A stretch of 64,000 bases of DNA, from contig NZ_JAKFGN010000001.1 of the NCBI RefSeq assembly GCF_021502575.1, positions 1,488,001 through 1,552,000 on the forward strand, in the 5' to 3' direction. The number at the start of each line of letters is the position of its first letter. Positions within the stretch are counted from its first letter, which is position 1. A program made the position numbers and the translations under genes. Shown piece by piece: positions 7,785-16,763 of this stretch. This DNA is from Bradyrhizobium sp. G127. GTDB taxonomy: Bacteria; Pseudomonadota; Alphaproteobacteria; Rhizobiales; Xanthobacteraceae. The notes under the pieces were generated by a model. That model ran no database searches, was not told the origin of the DNA, and worked only from the letters and a program-made list of their open reading frames with translations.

Positions 7785-8993
7785 CTAGCGCAGGTTGACC
7801 GTCTTTCTGGTGACGGCGTTGTGATCCTGGAAATCGTCGCCGTCGATGAGTGACGGAACGAGATGCGGTGCAGCGGCGTAGACCGCGAAGCCGCTTCGTG
7901 TTCGCTTGGCCTGATAGAGCGCCTGATCGGCGCGGCCGAGCAGCTCGTCGGGCGTCAGGTCTTCGTTGGACATCAGGGCGATTCCGACGCTGGTGCCGAT
8001 TTCGATGACGTGTCCGTTGACGCTGTAGTGCGAGCTGATGTCCTCGACGATGCGCGCTGCCAATGCGGTGGCCTGTTCGCGTGTGGCCACGCCGGTTTGC
8101 ACCAGCACGAATTCGTCGCCGCCTAGCCGCACCAGGAGGTCGCTCGCCCGGGTCAAGCGCATCAGCCGCCGCGCGACTTCCTGCAGGATCGCGTCACCGG
8201 CAGGATGACCGTAAAGATCGTTCGCTGCCTTGAAGCGGTCGAGATCGAGGCTGTGAACGGCGAGGCTGTAGCCGTTGCGCTGCGCGTCGGCGATAATGGT
8301 TTCCAGATTCTCGTTGAACCCGAGCCGGTTGGCGAGGCCTGTCAGCGCGTCGCGCTGGGCGAGACCGGCGAATCTCCGCTTGAGCATGAGCTGGCTGACG
8401 ATTGTCTCGTAGGAATGCTGGACGACATCGAAGGCGCCGATCATGAAAATGATCATCGACAAGCCGAGGCAGAGATACATCATCCCGCCGTGAAAAATGC
8501 TGGCGATGGCTGGTGGGACAGCGACCACCAGCAGATTGAACAACGCGAGGCGCGGCCGAAAAGCCACGCGCGTGATGGTGCCGGCAGCGTAGGAGAACAG
8601 GACGCCGACGATCAGCATATGAACCGTCGGCTCGGGCAGCATGAAACAGCGCACGCCCATCGCCGAGACGAGGACACCCGTTGCAACGCTTCGGGTTGCA
8701 AAACGCTGTTCCCATACGCCGGCTTCGGCGCTCGACAACGGAGAATCTGCGGCGGCCCGATGATAGTTATGCACCATCCACATGCGTTCACACGAAATCA
8801 GAACGTTCGCGGCCGCCAGTGCCAGCACGATAGCATCGCGGGTCTCGATGAAGATGGCGGCGCCGATAACGCACTGGCTGATCGCAAACACAGCTATCAG
8901 CGGCGTGGCGCTGAACAGGTCGCCGATCAATTCAGCATAGATGCTCTCGGGAAGCCGACGCTCGCGAAGCAATTGCAGCGGTGAAAAGATCAT
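7785..8993 (-). CDS. Membrane-bound GGDEF diguanylate cyclase
   Basis: A 402-residue protein with about six hydrophobic segments in the first 195 residues and a C-terminal GGDEF domain (about 205-385). The active-site motif is intact (GGDEF at 291-295). An RASD at 282-285, five residues before it, matches the RxxD inhibitory site, so the enzyme should make cyclic di-GMP from two GTP and be feedback-inhibited by it. DALTGLANRLGF marks the domain start. The membrane part shows no named sensor domain that I recognise, so the input signal is unknown. The gene stands alone on the minus strand between two + strand units. Confidence 0.9.
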   Translation of the reverse strand: MIFSPLQLLRERRLPESIYAELIGDLFSATPLIAVFAISQCVIGAAIFIETRDAIVLALAAANVLISCERMWMVHNYHRAAADSPLSSAEAGVWEQRFATRSVATGVLVSAMGVRCFMLPEPTVHMLIVGVLFSYAAGTITRVAFRPRLALFNLLVVAVPPAIASIFHGGMMYLCLGLSMIIFMIGAFDVVQHSYETIVSQLMLKRRFAGLAQRDALTGLANRLGFNENLETIIADAQRNGYSLAVHSLDLDRFKAANDLYGHPAGDAILQEVARRLMRLTRASDLLVRLGGDEFVLVQTGVATREQATALAARIVEDISSHYSVNGHVIEIGTSVGIALMSNEDLTPDELLGRADQALYQAKRTRSGFAVYAAAPHLVPSLIDGDDFQDHNAVTRKTVNLR

Positions 8994-9289
8994 GGGATTG
9001 GCGATTCATCCTTGCGCCCGGCCCCGGGCCTCGCCGTCCGTTCTATCTGGAGTGCGTAAAATGAAGGCACCGGGAAATGATCTAACTTGACCGATCTGGA
9101 ACCATGGGGCGATATTTCGGCATGTTCTCGGCGCATCGCTTTCAACAAGATTTGTGCGGCGCAATTTGCGCTCCACCGCCCGAGATTTGTGCTTAGGTTC
9201 CAGCAGCGAGCCTGGCCAGTTGCTCTCGGTCCCGCGATTGGAGTTGCCGTTTCCCTGGCGATGTTAAGTCAGGCTCAGGAGGCATTGTT

Positions 9290-9829
9290 ATGAATTCGTT
9301 GAGCACGATTGTCGGTGGTCTGGGTGGCGCTTTTCTTTTCAGCATGGCCGGGGCGGGCGGTGCTGTGGCGCAGGCTGTCGGCGGCGGCTGCGTGCTGGAG
9401 CAAACATCTTTTGTCGCGCGACAGGTTCTGCACTGTGGCGGCGGTCTGACGATCACTCCCGAGGCCGGCGCTGAATACACGCTTCTGGATCGCGACGGGA
9501 ACGGCAAAGCCGACGCCGCCAATCTTCGCGGCAAGGCGTTGCTGATCGACGCGCCCAAAGGCAGCCTCGGCAAGGCCGGTTTCGTGGTCACAACGCCACA
9601 GGCGATCGCCGCGGTGCGCGGCACGAGATGGGCGGTGGATGCGGAAGGCGCCAAGACATCGGTGTTCGTCGCCAGAGGCCGCGTGTCGGTGCGCCGGACC
9701 GCGGGACGAGGGGCGGTCATCCTTGGTTCTGGCGAGGGCGTCGACGTGGAGGCGACCACCGGTCCGCTGATCGTCAAGCGCTGGCCGGCTGCTCGCGTCG
9801 CGGCGTTGATGGCGCGCCTTGGTCAGTAA
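9290..9829 (+). CDS. FecR-domain periplasmic protein
   Basis: A 179-residue secreted protein. The N-terminus (about 1-28) is a signal peptide ending near AVAQA. The body matches the FecR domain, including FVVTTPQAIAAVRGTRWAVD and TSVFVARGRVSVRR, a beta-rich fold found in sigma-regulator proteins and in free periplasmic binding proteins. There is no cytoplasmic anti-sigma part and no sigma factor nearby, so it is not a classical FecR regulator. It lies 6 nt before the CHASE2 cyclase gene and almost certainly shares its transcript, which suggests that it presents a periplasmic cue to that enzyme. CAGGAGG at 9276-9282 supports the start. Confidence 0.82.
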   Translation: MNSLSTIVGGLGGAFLFSMAGAGGAVAQAVGGGCVLEQTSFVARQVLHCGGGLTITPEAGAEYTLLDRDGNGKADAANLRGKALLIDAPKGSLGKAGFVVTTPQAIAAVRGTRWAVDAEGAKTSVFVARGRVSVRRTAGRGAVILGSGEGVDVEATTGPLIVKRWPAARVAALMARLGQ

Positions 9830-9835
9830 TCATCC

Positions 9836-11722
9836 ATGAAGCGCTGGTCGTTTCAGACGCTGGCGGCCGTTGCTCTCGCGGGGCTGTGGGGACTGGGGCT
9901 CGGCCTCATGCACCTGCGCGGTGACACACGATTTCTCGATCGCTTCGAAGCCACGATGACCGATCTGCGAACGCTGTTTCGCGGCAGGATCGATCCGCCC
10001 GATCTGGTGAAGATCGTCACGATCGATGATGACGTGGTGTGGAACGAAGGCGGCTATCCTCTTCCGCGCACGGCGCTCGCAAGAATCATCGGCGGGGTTG
10101 CGCGCCTGCAGCCCAAATTGGTCGTGGTTGATCTGCTGCTCGTCGATCCTGGTTCGGAGGAGGGCGATCAGGCGCTGGAGCAGGCGCTTGGTCAGGTGCC
10201 CAGCGTGATCGCTGGTGCCGCGGTGTTCGCGGAGGGCAAGCAGTGGATCGCATCCGGCGATACCGGGCCGATGGCGGGCGTGCCAAGTGCAGACCGGTTT
10301 CTGTTGCCGTTACAGCGTTTCGCGGATCGCGCGGCGGTCGGCATCGTCAATGTGGTGACCGATCAGAGCGGAACGCCGCGATTTTTCCCGATGCTGTTCC
10401 GGCGGGGCAGTCGCATCGAAGCCTCGCTGCCGTTGCGGGTCGCGACCGCCGTGGCGGCTGAAAATGCGGGCGTGGAGTCGAACCGCCTGACGCTTGCGGG
10501 CAGATCGATACCGACCGACGTCAGTCACGTTCTGCCTTTGGCGTTCTATGGCCCGAGCGGCACGATCCCGACCTTCAGCGCGGCAGCCGTGCTGAATGGT
10601 CAGATCACCCCGGAAATGATCAAGGATCGAATTGTGGTGATCGGGGCAACCGTCACCGGCGGCGGTGATGTTTTTCCGACGCCATTCGATTCAGTGTTGC
10701 CCGGTGTCGAAGTCATCGCCACCGCCATCACTCACCTGGTCGCCGGCGATGGAGTGCTCCGGGATCGCACCGTGCGGCTTGCCGATGTTGGTTTCGCGGT
10801 CGTCCTGCCTGTGATTCTTGTGGGCCTGCTGGTGTGGCGTCGCAGCGCCATCGGACTGGTTGTGATAGCCGCCGTGTTTCTGATGTCGCTTGGATTGAAC
10901 TTCGCCGCGTTTTCGCGCGGGATCTGGCTGAGCGCGGCGCTGCCGATGGCTGCGGCCATTCCGCCCGTGATATTGTTCGGCGCGTTGCAACTCTGGCAGG
11001 GACGGCGTCGCGCCCAGTACTTTGCGATGAGAAGCGGTCTGCTTCAGCAATTCCAGGCTCCGGTGGTGCGGGATTGGCTGACCCGGCATCCTGATTTTCT
11101 CGCGAAGCCGGTCCAGCAGGATGCGGCGATCGTGTTCATCGATCTGTCCGGCTTCACGGCCCTCAGCGAGACGATGGCGGCGGACAGTATTCGCGAACTG
11201 CTGAAGTCATTTCATGCCCTGATCGACCGGGAAGCCGTTGCCAGCGGCGGCGTGATCACGAGTTTCATGGGCGACGGCGCGATGATCCTGTTCGGTTTGC
11301 CTGAACCCAGGCCGGACGATTCCGCCCACGCCGCGCATTGCTGCGCCAGCCTCTGTGACGGCACTCAAAAATGGCTCGCATCGCTGCCGCCGTTGATCGC
11401 GGCGCAACTCGGTTTCAAGATCGGCGCGCATTTCGGAACGATCGTGGCGTCCAGGTTGGGCGGCCGAAGCTATCAGCACATCACGGCGACCGGCGATACC
11501 GTCAATATCGCGAGCCGTTTGATGGAAGTCGCCGCGCGGCAAGGCGCAGAACTTGCGATCAGCGACGAGATGCTTCGCGCAGCCGGCACCGGCAATGTGC
11601 TGTCGGCCTCAGGTTCTCTCAGCGGACCGATGGACACGCAGATCAGGGGACGATCCCGCTCGCTCAAGGTCTGGCTCTGGAAAAGTTCACGCATCGGCGA
11701 AAGCGGGTCGGCGGCCGGTTAG
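9836..11722 (+). CDS. CHASE2-domain class III adenylate/guanylate cyclase
   Basis: A 628-residue membrane sensor cyclase. One N-terminal membrane helix is followed by a CHASE2 extracytoplasmic domain (about 30-295; LVKIVTIDDDVVWNEGGYPL, LPGVEVIATAI), three helices (about 310-385) and a cytoplasmic class III cyclase domain (about 425-600). Metal-binding aspartates lie in FIDLSGFT and FMGDGAMILFG, and TGDTVNIASRL supplies the transition-state asparagine and arginine. It should make cAMP (or cGMP) in response to a periplasmic signal, perhaps delivered by the FecR-domain protein encoded just upstream. The ligand and nucleotide specificity cannot be decided by reading. Confidence 0.9.
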   Translation: MKRWSFQTLAAVALAGLWGLGLGLMHLRGDTRFLDRFEATMTDLRTLFRGRIDPPDLVKIVTIDDDVVWNEGGYPLPRTALARIIGGVARLQPKLVVVDLLLVDPGSEEGDQALEQALGQVPSVIAGAAVFAEGKQWIASGDTGPMAGVPSADRFLLPLQRFADRAAVGIVNVVTDQSGTPRFFPMLFRRGSRIEASLPLRVATAVAAENAGVESNRLTLAGRSIPTDVSHVLPLAFYGPSGTIPTFSAAAVLNGQITPEMIKDRIVVIGATVTGGGDVFPTPFDSVLPGVEVIATAITHLVAGDGVLRDRTVRLADVGFAVVLPVILVGLLVWRRSAIGLVVIAAVFLMSLGLNFAAFSRGIWLSAALPMAAAIPPVILFGALQLWQGRRRAQYFAMRSGLLQQFQAPVVRDWLTRHPDFLAKPVQQDAAIVFIDLSGFTALSETMAADSIRELLKSFHALIDREAVASGGVITSFMGDGAMILFGLPEPRPDDSAHAAHCCASLCDGTQKWLASLPPLIAAQLGFKIGAHFGTIVASRLGGRSYQHITATGDTVNIASRLMEVAARQGAELAISDEMLRAAGTGNVLSASGSLSGPMDTQIRGRSRSLKVWLWKSSRIGESGSAAG

Positions 11723-11739
11723 CGAGCGTCACAAATGGC

Positions 11740-11771
11740 GAGGGGTCCGGCGTGTTTGCGCCGAACCCCTC
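11740..11771. terminator. Hairpin between the convergent cyclase and rnpB genes
   Basis: GAGGGGTCCGGCG (11740-11752) pairs with CGCCGAACCCCTC (11759-11771) across a 6-nt loop; the one imperfect position is a wobble pair on one strand. On the + strand a pyrimidine-rich tract (CTTCTTCG) follows. It lies between the ends of the CHASE2 cyclase gene and rnpB and probably terminates one or both. No long T-run is present, so this is a moderate call. Confidence 0.5.
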
Positions 11772-11810
11772 CTTCTTCGCGCACGATCCGATCGGATCAT
11801 GCAATCGATA

Positions 11811-12240
11811 TCAGCCGGCCTGTAAGCCGGGTTCTGTAGGGCCTGAATGGTTTGCACCACGCAGACGTGACGGCCATTCCTCTGGGACGCAAGTTACCCT
11901 GCGCCTCAAGCAACCTACCCGGACAGCGGGCCTGACATTGCCCCGCGGAGTTATCGCTCGACGAGCGAACTGTCCGCTATGCCGTCCCTATTCGGTTTTG
12001 CTCCCGGTGTGGTTTGCCATGCCGTCTCCGTTGCCGGAAACGCGGTGCGCTCTTACCGCACCTTTTCACCCTTACCGCATCCCAATTCTTGCGAACCAGG
12101 ATGGGGCGGTTCGTTCTCTGTGGCACTTTCCCTGGGGTCGCCCCCGCCGGACGTTATCCGGCACCGTATGTCGATGGAGCCCGGACTTTCCTCTCCGGCG
12201 ATCTTTCGATCCTTGCCGGAGCGGCCGTCCAGCCGACTGA
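11811..12240 (-). ncRNA. rnpB: RNase P RNA, bacterial class A
   Basis: The catalytic RNA of RNase P, which trims tRNA 5' leaders. Reading the minus strand, the conserved AGAGGAAAGTCCGGGCTCC block lies near the 5' end, and ACAGAACCCGGCTTACAGGC closes the 3' end; both are hallmarks of this RNA. The ends form the P1 stem: TCAGTCGG at 12233-12240 pairs with CCGGCTGA at 11811-11818. The resulting length of about 430 nt suits an alphaproteobacterium. The exact ends may differ by a few bases. Protein-like frames in this interval are chance frames. Confidence 0.95.
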
Positions 12241-12272
12241 CGCCGCAGTGATGGGCGCGCGTGGCCGCCAGG

Positions 12273-13049
12273 TCAAGAGGTGAGGGTGATTTCTCTCGGC
12301 AGCAGCGCCAGCAGATCGTGCAACGTGGTCAACGTCGACTGATCGGCGACGCCGTCCACGCGCTCAGGCCGGAAATGCCGCTGGAAGGCAGCGACCACAT
12401 CCATGGTCGCGGTGTCGTACTGGCCGCTGAGCGGAACGCCGTAACCGAACCGGCTGAGCGAGCGCTGCAACGCGAGAACATCGTCACCCGATGCGCCCAG
12501 CAGTTTCTGTTCGCCGTCGACGATCGGCGCGGGCTCGGTCCACAGACCGACGCCGGAATCCGCCAGCAGGCGCCACGGGAATTTCTCGCCGGGATCTTTC
12601 TTTCGGCCCGGCGCGACATCCGAATGCGCCAGCACGCGGTGCTTCTGAATATCGCGGCGGATCATGATGCCCTTGCAAAGTGCAATCACCGCCGCGACCT
12701 GCCGCAACGGAAAATCGGTGTAGCCGAGATCATGACCGCGATTGACGATCTCGATGCCGATGGAGCACGAGTTGATGTCGGTCTCGCCGCCCCATGACGA
12801 TGTGCCGGAGTGCCATGCACGCGCGGATTCGCGCACGCACTGGACGATGTTGCCGTCCTCGAGCACGACATAATGCGCGGAGACTTCGGTGCCTTCGGTG
12901 CAGAGCCGCACGATCGCGCTCGCTGCATCAGCCATGCCGGTGTAGTGCAACACGATCATGTCGGGCGACAGCACGCCTTTGCGGTCGCCGTAATTGGGCG
13001 ATGGCGTCACGGTCGAGACGACAGACGAATCCGGCACGAAACTCAGCAT
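12273..13049 (-). CDS. N-acetylmuramoyl-L-alanine amidase (AmiD-like, with peptidoglycan-binding domain)
   Basis: A 258-residue Amidase_2-type enzyme that cleaves the bond between muramic acid and the stem peptide. The catalytic domain spans about 10-175, with zinc ligands suggested by VLHYTGM, the AWHSG region and VLAHSDVAPGRKKDPG. A C-terminal PG_binding_1 domain (about 190-255, DDVLALQRSLSRFGYG) should hold it on peptidoglycan. I see no obvious signal peptide, so a role in recycling anhydro-muropeptides is possible. The ATG at 13049 fits the family better than the upstream in-frame extension. It is divergent from rsmH and the dcw cluster, which keeps it in cell wall context. Confidence 0.87.
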   Translation of the reverse strand: MLSFVPDSSVVSTVTPSPNYGDRKGVLSPDMIVLHYTGMADAASAIVRLCTEGTEVSAHYVVLEDGNIVQCVRESARAWHSGTSSWGGETDINSCSIGIEIVNRGHDLGYTDFPLRQVAAVIALCKGIMIRRDIQKHRVLAHSDVAPGRKKDPGEKFPWRLLADSGVGLWTEPAPIVDGEQKLLGASGDDVLALQRSLSRFGYGVPLSGQYDTATMDVVAAFQRHFRPERVDGVADQSTLTTLHDLLALLPREITLTS

Positions 13050-13568
13050 GTCAGCAGTACCCCTGGACGGAATGGTGGGACGCTGATGCCTCGAATCAAA
13101 TCCAGCAGACTCAAACGATCCTCTGGTCATACAGAAAGCTCAAAGCAGGCAAGAGAAGGGCGGTATCCGGGAATGAAACGGCAATGGGCCTGCAGCGCAA
13201 TCGCACGAGTTCCATTACCCCCAGGAACCTCGCGCATGGCTCCGCTGCTGAAAAGCCTTCTTAAACTCGATCCGTGTCGTGAACCCTTCCTTAACGATAA
13301 CTGCCGCTACTGAAGGGTGGAGAGTCGCGCCGAAAAAGGGGCGGCTGCGGTTCATCGATGCGAAAAAAGCCCCGCGAAAAACCTCATGGCCGGCCAGAAA
13401 ATCCCATGTGGAACCTCGAATTTGCGGCGAGTCATCGCAAGCGCCTCCGCGTTCCGGTCGATTTGGGCTTCGGAACGGGCCAGTCTGGGGTTATTCGGCA
13501 GGGATCTGGCGGATCGGCCGGGATATTCCGGACGGCATGCCGCCGTCTTTCACCGGCAGGCCTTTGAA
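13050..13568. other. Gene-free divergent region ahead of the dcw cluster
   Basis: A 519-bp gap between the amidase and rsmH starts. It must hold the main promoter of the dcw cluster and that of the amidase. I see no frame with the MraZ signature, although mraZ heads this cluster in many bacteria. The segment near 13260-13300 is the most AT-rich (runs such as CTTCTTAAACTC and CCTTAACGATAAC) and is the likeliest promoter area. No clear -35/-10 pair could be assigned. Confidence 0.5.
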
Positions 13569-14570
13569 ATGTCGCCCGACGATGCACCCGTGCGCCATGT
13601 TCCAGTTCTCGGCCGCGAGGCGGTCGAGGCGCTCGCACCGCGGGACGGTGGTGTCTATGTGGATGCGACGTTCGGTGCCGGCGGATACAGCCGCGCCATC
13701 CTGAAAATTCCCGGCACCCGCGTCATCGGTATCGATCGCGACCGCACCGCCATCGCCGGGGGTTTCGAACTGGTGGAGTCGTCCGCCGGCCGGCTGACGC
13801 TGGTCGAGGATCGCTTCTCGAATCTTGCGGACGTTTGCGCCGCGCAAGGCATTGCCGCCGTCGATGGCGTCGTGATGGATGTCGGCGTGTCGTCGATGCA
13901 ACTCGATCAGGGCGAGCGCGGGTTCTCGTTCCGGCTCAATGGCCCGCTCGACATGCGGATGGGTCACGACGGTCCGACCGCCGCCGATGTGACCGCGAAA
14001 GCGTCCGAGACCGATCTCGCCAATATCATCTATATCTTCGGTGAAGAGCGGCATTCGCGCGCCGTCGCCCGCGCCATTGTCGCGGCGCGAAAGGAAGCGC
14101 CGATCACGACGACGCGGGCGCTGGCCGACATCGTGTCGCGCGTCGTGCGCTCCAAGCCGAATGAGATTCATCCCGCGACCCGCACCTTCCAGGCGCTGCG
14201 CATCTTCGTCAACGAAGAACTGGACGAGTTGCATGCAGCCCTTGTGGCGGCGGAGCAGGTCTTGAAACCGGGTGGACGCCTTGCGGTGGTATCATTCCAT
14301 TCGCTCGAGGATCGCATCGTCAAGAATTTCCTCAACGAGCGGGGCAAGCGCGGTGGCGGCTCGCGGCATCTGCCGGAAGTCGATCAGGCGCAGCCGAGCT
14401 TCGAGATTCTCACCAAGCGTCCCATCCTGGCAGATGACGACGAGGTCGCGGCCAATCCCCGCGCTCGTTCGGCGAAGCTGCGCGTTGCCGAACGCACCGC
14501 TGCGCCGGCCCAGCCCGAGACGGCCTCGTTCGACTGGCCGCAACTGGCTGACGTGATGAGGGGAGGCTGA
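13569..14570 (+). CDS. rsmH: 16S rRNA (cytosine(1402)-N(4))-methyltransferase RsmH (MraW)
   Basis: A 333-residue SAM-dependent methyltransferase that modifies C1402 of 16S rRNA in the decoding centre. It opens with [13 protein letters not shown], and [14 protein letters not shown] forms the SAM-binding loop. [23 protein letters not shown] and [13 protein letters not shown] are family hallmarks. The ATG at 13569 is used because the protein then starts at the usual point; the frame is open for 84 codons further upstream without similarity. It is the first gene of the dcw cluster here and is followed by ftsL 1 nt after its stop, so the two should be co-translated. Confidence 0.95.
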   Translation: MSPDDAPVRHVPVLGREAVEALAPRDGGVYVDATFGAGGYSRAILKIPGTRVIGIDRDRTAIAGGFELVESSAGRLTLVEDRFSNLADVCAAQGIAAVDGVVMDVGVSSMQLDQGERGFSFRLNGPLDMRMGHDGPTAADVTAKASETDLANIIYIFGEERHSRAVARAIVAARKEAPITTTRALADIVSRVVRSKPNEIHPATRTFQALRIFVNEELDELHAALVAAEQVLKPGGRLAVVSFHSLEDRIVKNFLNERGKRGGGSRHLPEVDQAQPSFEILTKRPILADDDEVAANPRARSAKLRVAERTAAPAQPETASFDWPQLADVMRGG

Positions 14571-14571
14571 C

Positions 14572-14982
14572 ATGCGCGTCGTCCATCTCTTCGTCATCTG
14601 CGCGCTGATCTTCGCGGCGTCCTATGTCTACCGCGTCAAGATGGAATCCACGGTGCGGACCGAGCGCGTGCTGAAGCTGCGGGCGGACATCCGCGAGCAG
14701 CGCGACACCATCGCGGCTCTCAAGGCGGAATGGGCCAAGCTCGAGTCGCCGAAGCGCTTACAGGATCTGGCCTCGCGCCATCTGTCGCTGCGTCCGATCG
14801 AGGCCACGCAATACGACACGCTGAAGAACCTGCCGCCGCGGCCGCCGAGCTTCGTCAAGCCGGGCGATCCCGATCCGATCGGCACCATGATTGAGAGCGT
14901 CGATCAGGAAGCACTGGCGTCGGGTCCGCAGGATCAGGATTCGATCACCGGCTCGGTGCCCTTGCCGGAGGGCGCGCGATGA
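14572..14982 (+). CDS. ftsL: Cell division protein FtsL
   Basis: A 136-residue bitopic membrane protein of the divisome. A short N-terminus leads into a membrane helix (about residues 4-22) and a periplasmic coiled coil (about 28-65, LKLRADIREQRDTIAALKAE). The tail beyond residue 85 is proline-rich and probably flexible. FtsL normally forms a complex with FtsB and FtsQ that controls FtsWI. Sequence conservation is weak in this family, so the call rests on topology and on its place between rsmH and ftsI. GGGGAGG precedes the ATG, and the last codons overlap the ftsI start (ATGA). Confidence 0.88.
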   Translation: MRVVHLFVICALIFAASYVYRVKMESTVRTERVLKLRADIREQRDTIAALKAEWAKLESPKRLQDLASRHLSLRPIEATQYDTLKNLPPRPPSFVKPGDPDPIGTMIESVDQEALASGPQDQDSITGSVPLPEGAR

Positions 14983-16727
14983 CCAATCAGACACCCGACA
15001 TCACGCGACCTCCTGAACCTTGGAGTCAGCGGCTGATCCGCACGCTGCTTTACGGGCGCAATGTCGATCGCTCCGCCAAGGCGCGCGTACGCGTAGGTCT
15101 CGCGATGGTCGCTTTCGGCCTGGTCTTTTCGGTGATCGCGGGCCGCCTGATCATGTTCGCGGTGGTTGGCGAGGGGCACGGCACACGGCGGACGGCATCG
15201 CAGGACGCCATCGCCACTGCGCGGCCGGACATCGTTGACCGCAACGGCGCCATCCTCGCCACCGACGTCAAGACGCCGTCGCTGTTCGGCGAACCTCGCC
15301 GCCTGATCGACAAGGACGAAGCCATCGAACTTCTGACCGCGACGATGCCGGACATCGATGCCGGCGAGGTGCGTGACCGTCTCTCCTCGAAGAAGGGCTT
15401 CGTCTGGCTGAAGCGTGAAATCACGCCGCAGCAGCAGAAGGACATCTATCGTCTCGGCATTCCCGGCATCGGCTTCCTGCGCGAGAACAAGCGTGTCTAT
15501 CCGAGCGGCCCCGTGGTGTCGCATCTGATCGGCCATGTGAACATCGATAACCAGGGCATCGCCGGCATCGAGAAGTGGCTCGACGGCAACGGCCTTGCCG
15601 ACCTGCATCGCGCGGGCTTCGCCACGGATCGTTTGCAAAAGCCCGTCGAGCTTGCAGTCGATCTGCGGGTCGAGCATGCGCTGCGCGACGAACTGCTCAA
15701 GGCCAAGGACAAATACAAGGCCAAGGCAGCGGCCGGCCTGGTCTCGAACGTGCAGACCGGCGAGATCGTTGCCATGGTTTCGGTGCCCGACTACGATCCG
15801 AACAATCCGCGCGAGGCCAACGACCCGACCCGCATCAACCGCTTGACCACGGGCGTGTTCGAAATGGGATCGACCTTCAAGTCGCTGACGCTAGCGATGG
15901 CGCTGGATTCCGGGCGGGCGACCATCAACACACTTTATGACGCGCGCGCGCCGCTGGTCTACGGCAAGTTCAAGATCCATGACACGCATAATCTTGGCCG
16001 CTCCGTACCCTTGTGGGAGGTGTTCACCGAATCCTCCAACGTCGGCGCAGCTCGTATCGCGCTGTCGATGGGTGTCGAGGCGCACAAGGCATTTCTGCGC
16101 AAGCTCGGCCAGCTCTCGCGACTGCGCACCGAACTGCCGGAAAGCGCCGAACCGCTGGTGCCGAAGCGTTGGGGCGAACTCAACACCATCACGATTGCTT
16201 TTGGTCACGGCATGGCGGTGGCGCCGTTGCAGGCGGTGATGGGAATCAATGCGCTGGTCAATGGCGGCTATCTCATTCCACCGACCTTCCTCAAGCGGTC
16301 GCGTGAAGATGCGATGCAGGTTGCCAAGCAGGTGGTCAAAGCGGAGACCAGTTCCAGCATGCGCTACCTGATGCGGCTGAACGCGGAGAAGGGCACGGCG
16401 CGCAAGGCCGACATCAAAGGCTATTATGTCGGCGGCAAGACCGGCACCTCGGAAAAGGTTGTCAACGGCCGCTATTCCAAGAAGCAGGTGCTGAATTCCT
16501 TCACGGCGATCATGCCGGCGGACAATCCGCAATATCAGCTGCTGATCATGCTGGACGAACCCCAGGGCCTGCCGGAAACCCACGGCTTTATTACCTCCGG
16601 CTGGAACGCGGTGCCGACCGGCGGCAAGGTGATTGAGCGGATCGCGCCGCTACTCGGCATGACGCCGCGGTTCGATTTGCCGCCGTCCGAGCGCCTTATT
16701 CTTGCGGCATCGAAGGAAAGCCGGTAA
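14979..16727 (+). CDS. ftsI: Peptidoglycan D,D-transpeptidase FtsI (PBP3)
   Basis: A 582-residue class B penicillin-binding protein that cross-links septal peptidoglycan together with FtsW. There is one membrane anchor near residues 40-60, a pedestal domain, and a transpeptidase domain with all three motifs: S298-T-F-K, S352-S-N and K487-T-G. The active-site serine is in [13 protein letters not shown]. The N-terminus is cytoplasmic. Translation is probably coupled to ftsL through the 4-nt overlap. Length and motifs are normal, so it should be functional and beta-lactam sensitive. Confidence 0.96.
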   Translation: MTNQTPDITRPPEPWSQRLIRTLLYGRNVDRSAKARVRVGLAMVAFGLVFSVIAGRLIMFAVVGEGHGTRRTASQDAIATARPDIVDRNGAILATDVKTPSLFGEPRRLIDKDEAIELLTATMPDIDAGEVRDRLSSKKGFVWLKREITPQQQKDIYRLGIPGIGFLRENKRVYPSGPVVSHLIGHVNIDNQGIAGIEKWLDGNGLADLHRAGFATDRLQKPVELAVDLRVEHALRDELLKAKDKYKAKAAAGLVSNVQTGEIVAMVSVPDYDPNNPREANDPTRINRLTTGVFEMGSTFKSLTLAMALDSGRATINTLYDARAPLVYGKFKIHDTHNLGRSVPLWEVFTESSNVGAARIALSMGVEAHKAFLRKLGQLSRLRTELPESAEPLVPKRWGELNTITIAFGHGMAVAPLQAVMGINALVNGGYLIPPTFLKRSREDAMQVAKQVVKAETSSSMRYLMRLNAEKGTARKADIKGYYVGGKTGTSEKVVNGRYSKKQVLNSFTAIMPADNPQYQLLIMLDEPQGLPETHGFITSGWNAVPTGGKVIERIAPLLGMTPRFDLPPSERLILAASKESR

Positions 16728-16763
16728 CCGCTCACGGAGTTTGCGGACCGGGGCCGGGGTGAG

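Noticed and set aside
9087-9293. A 68-codon frame ending at the FecR gene start
   Set aside because: It uses TTG, has no ribosome site, resembles no protein and covers the ribosome site of the FecR gene.
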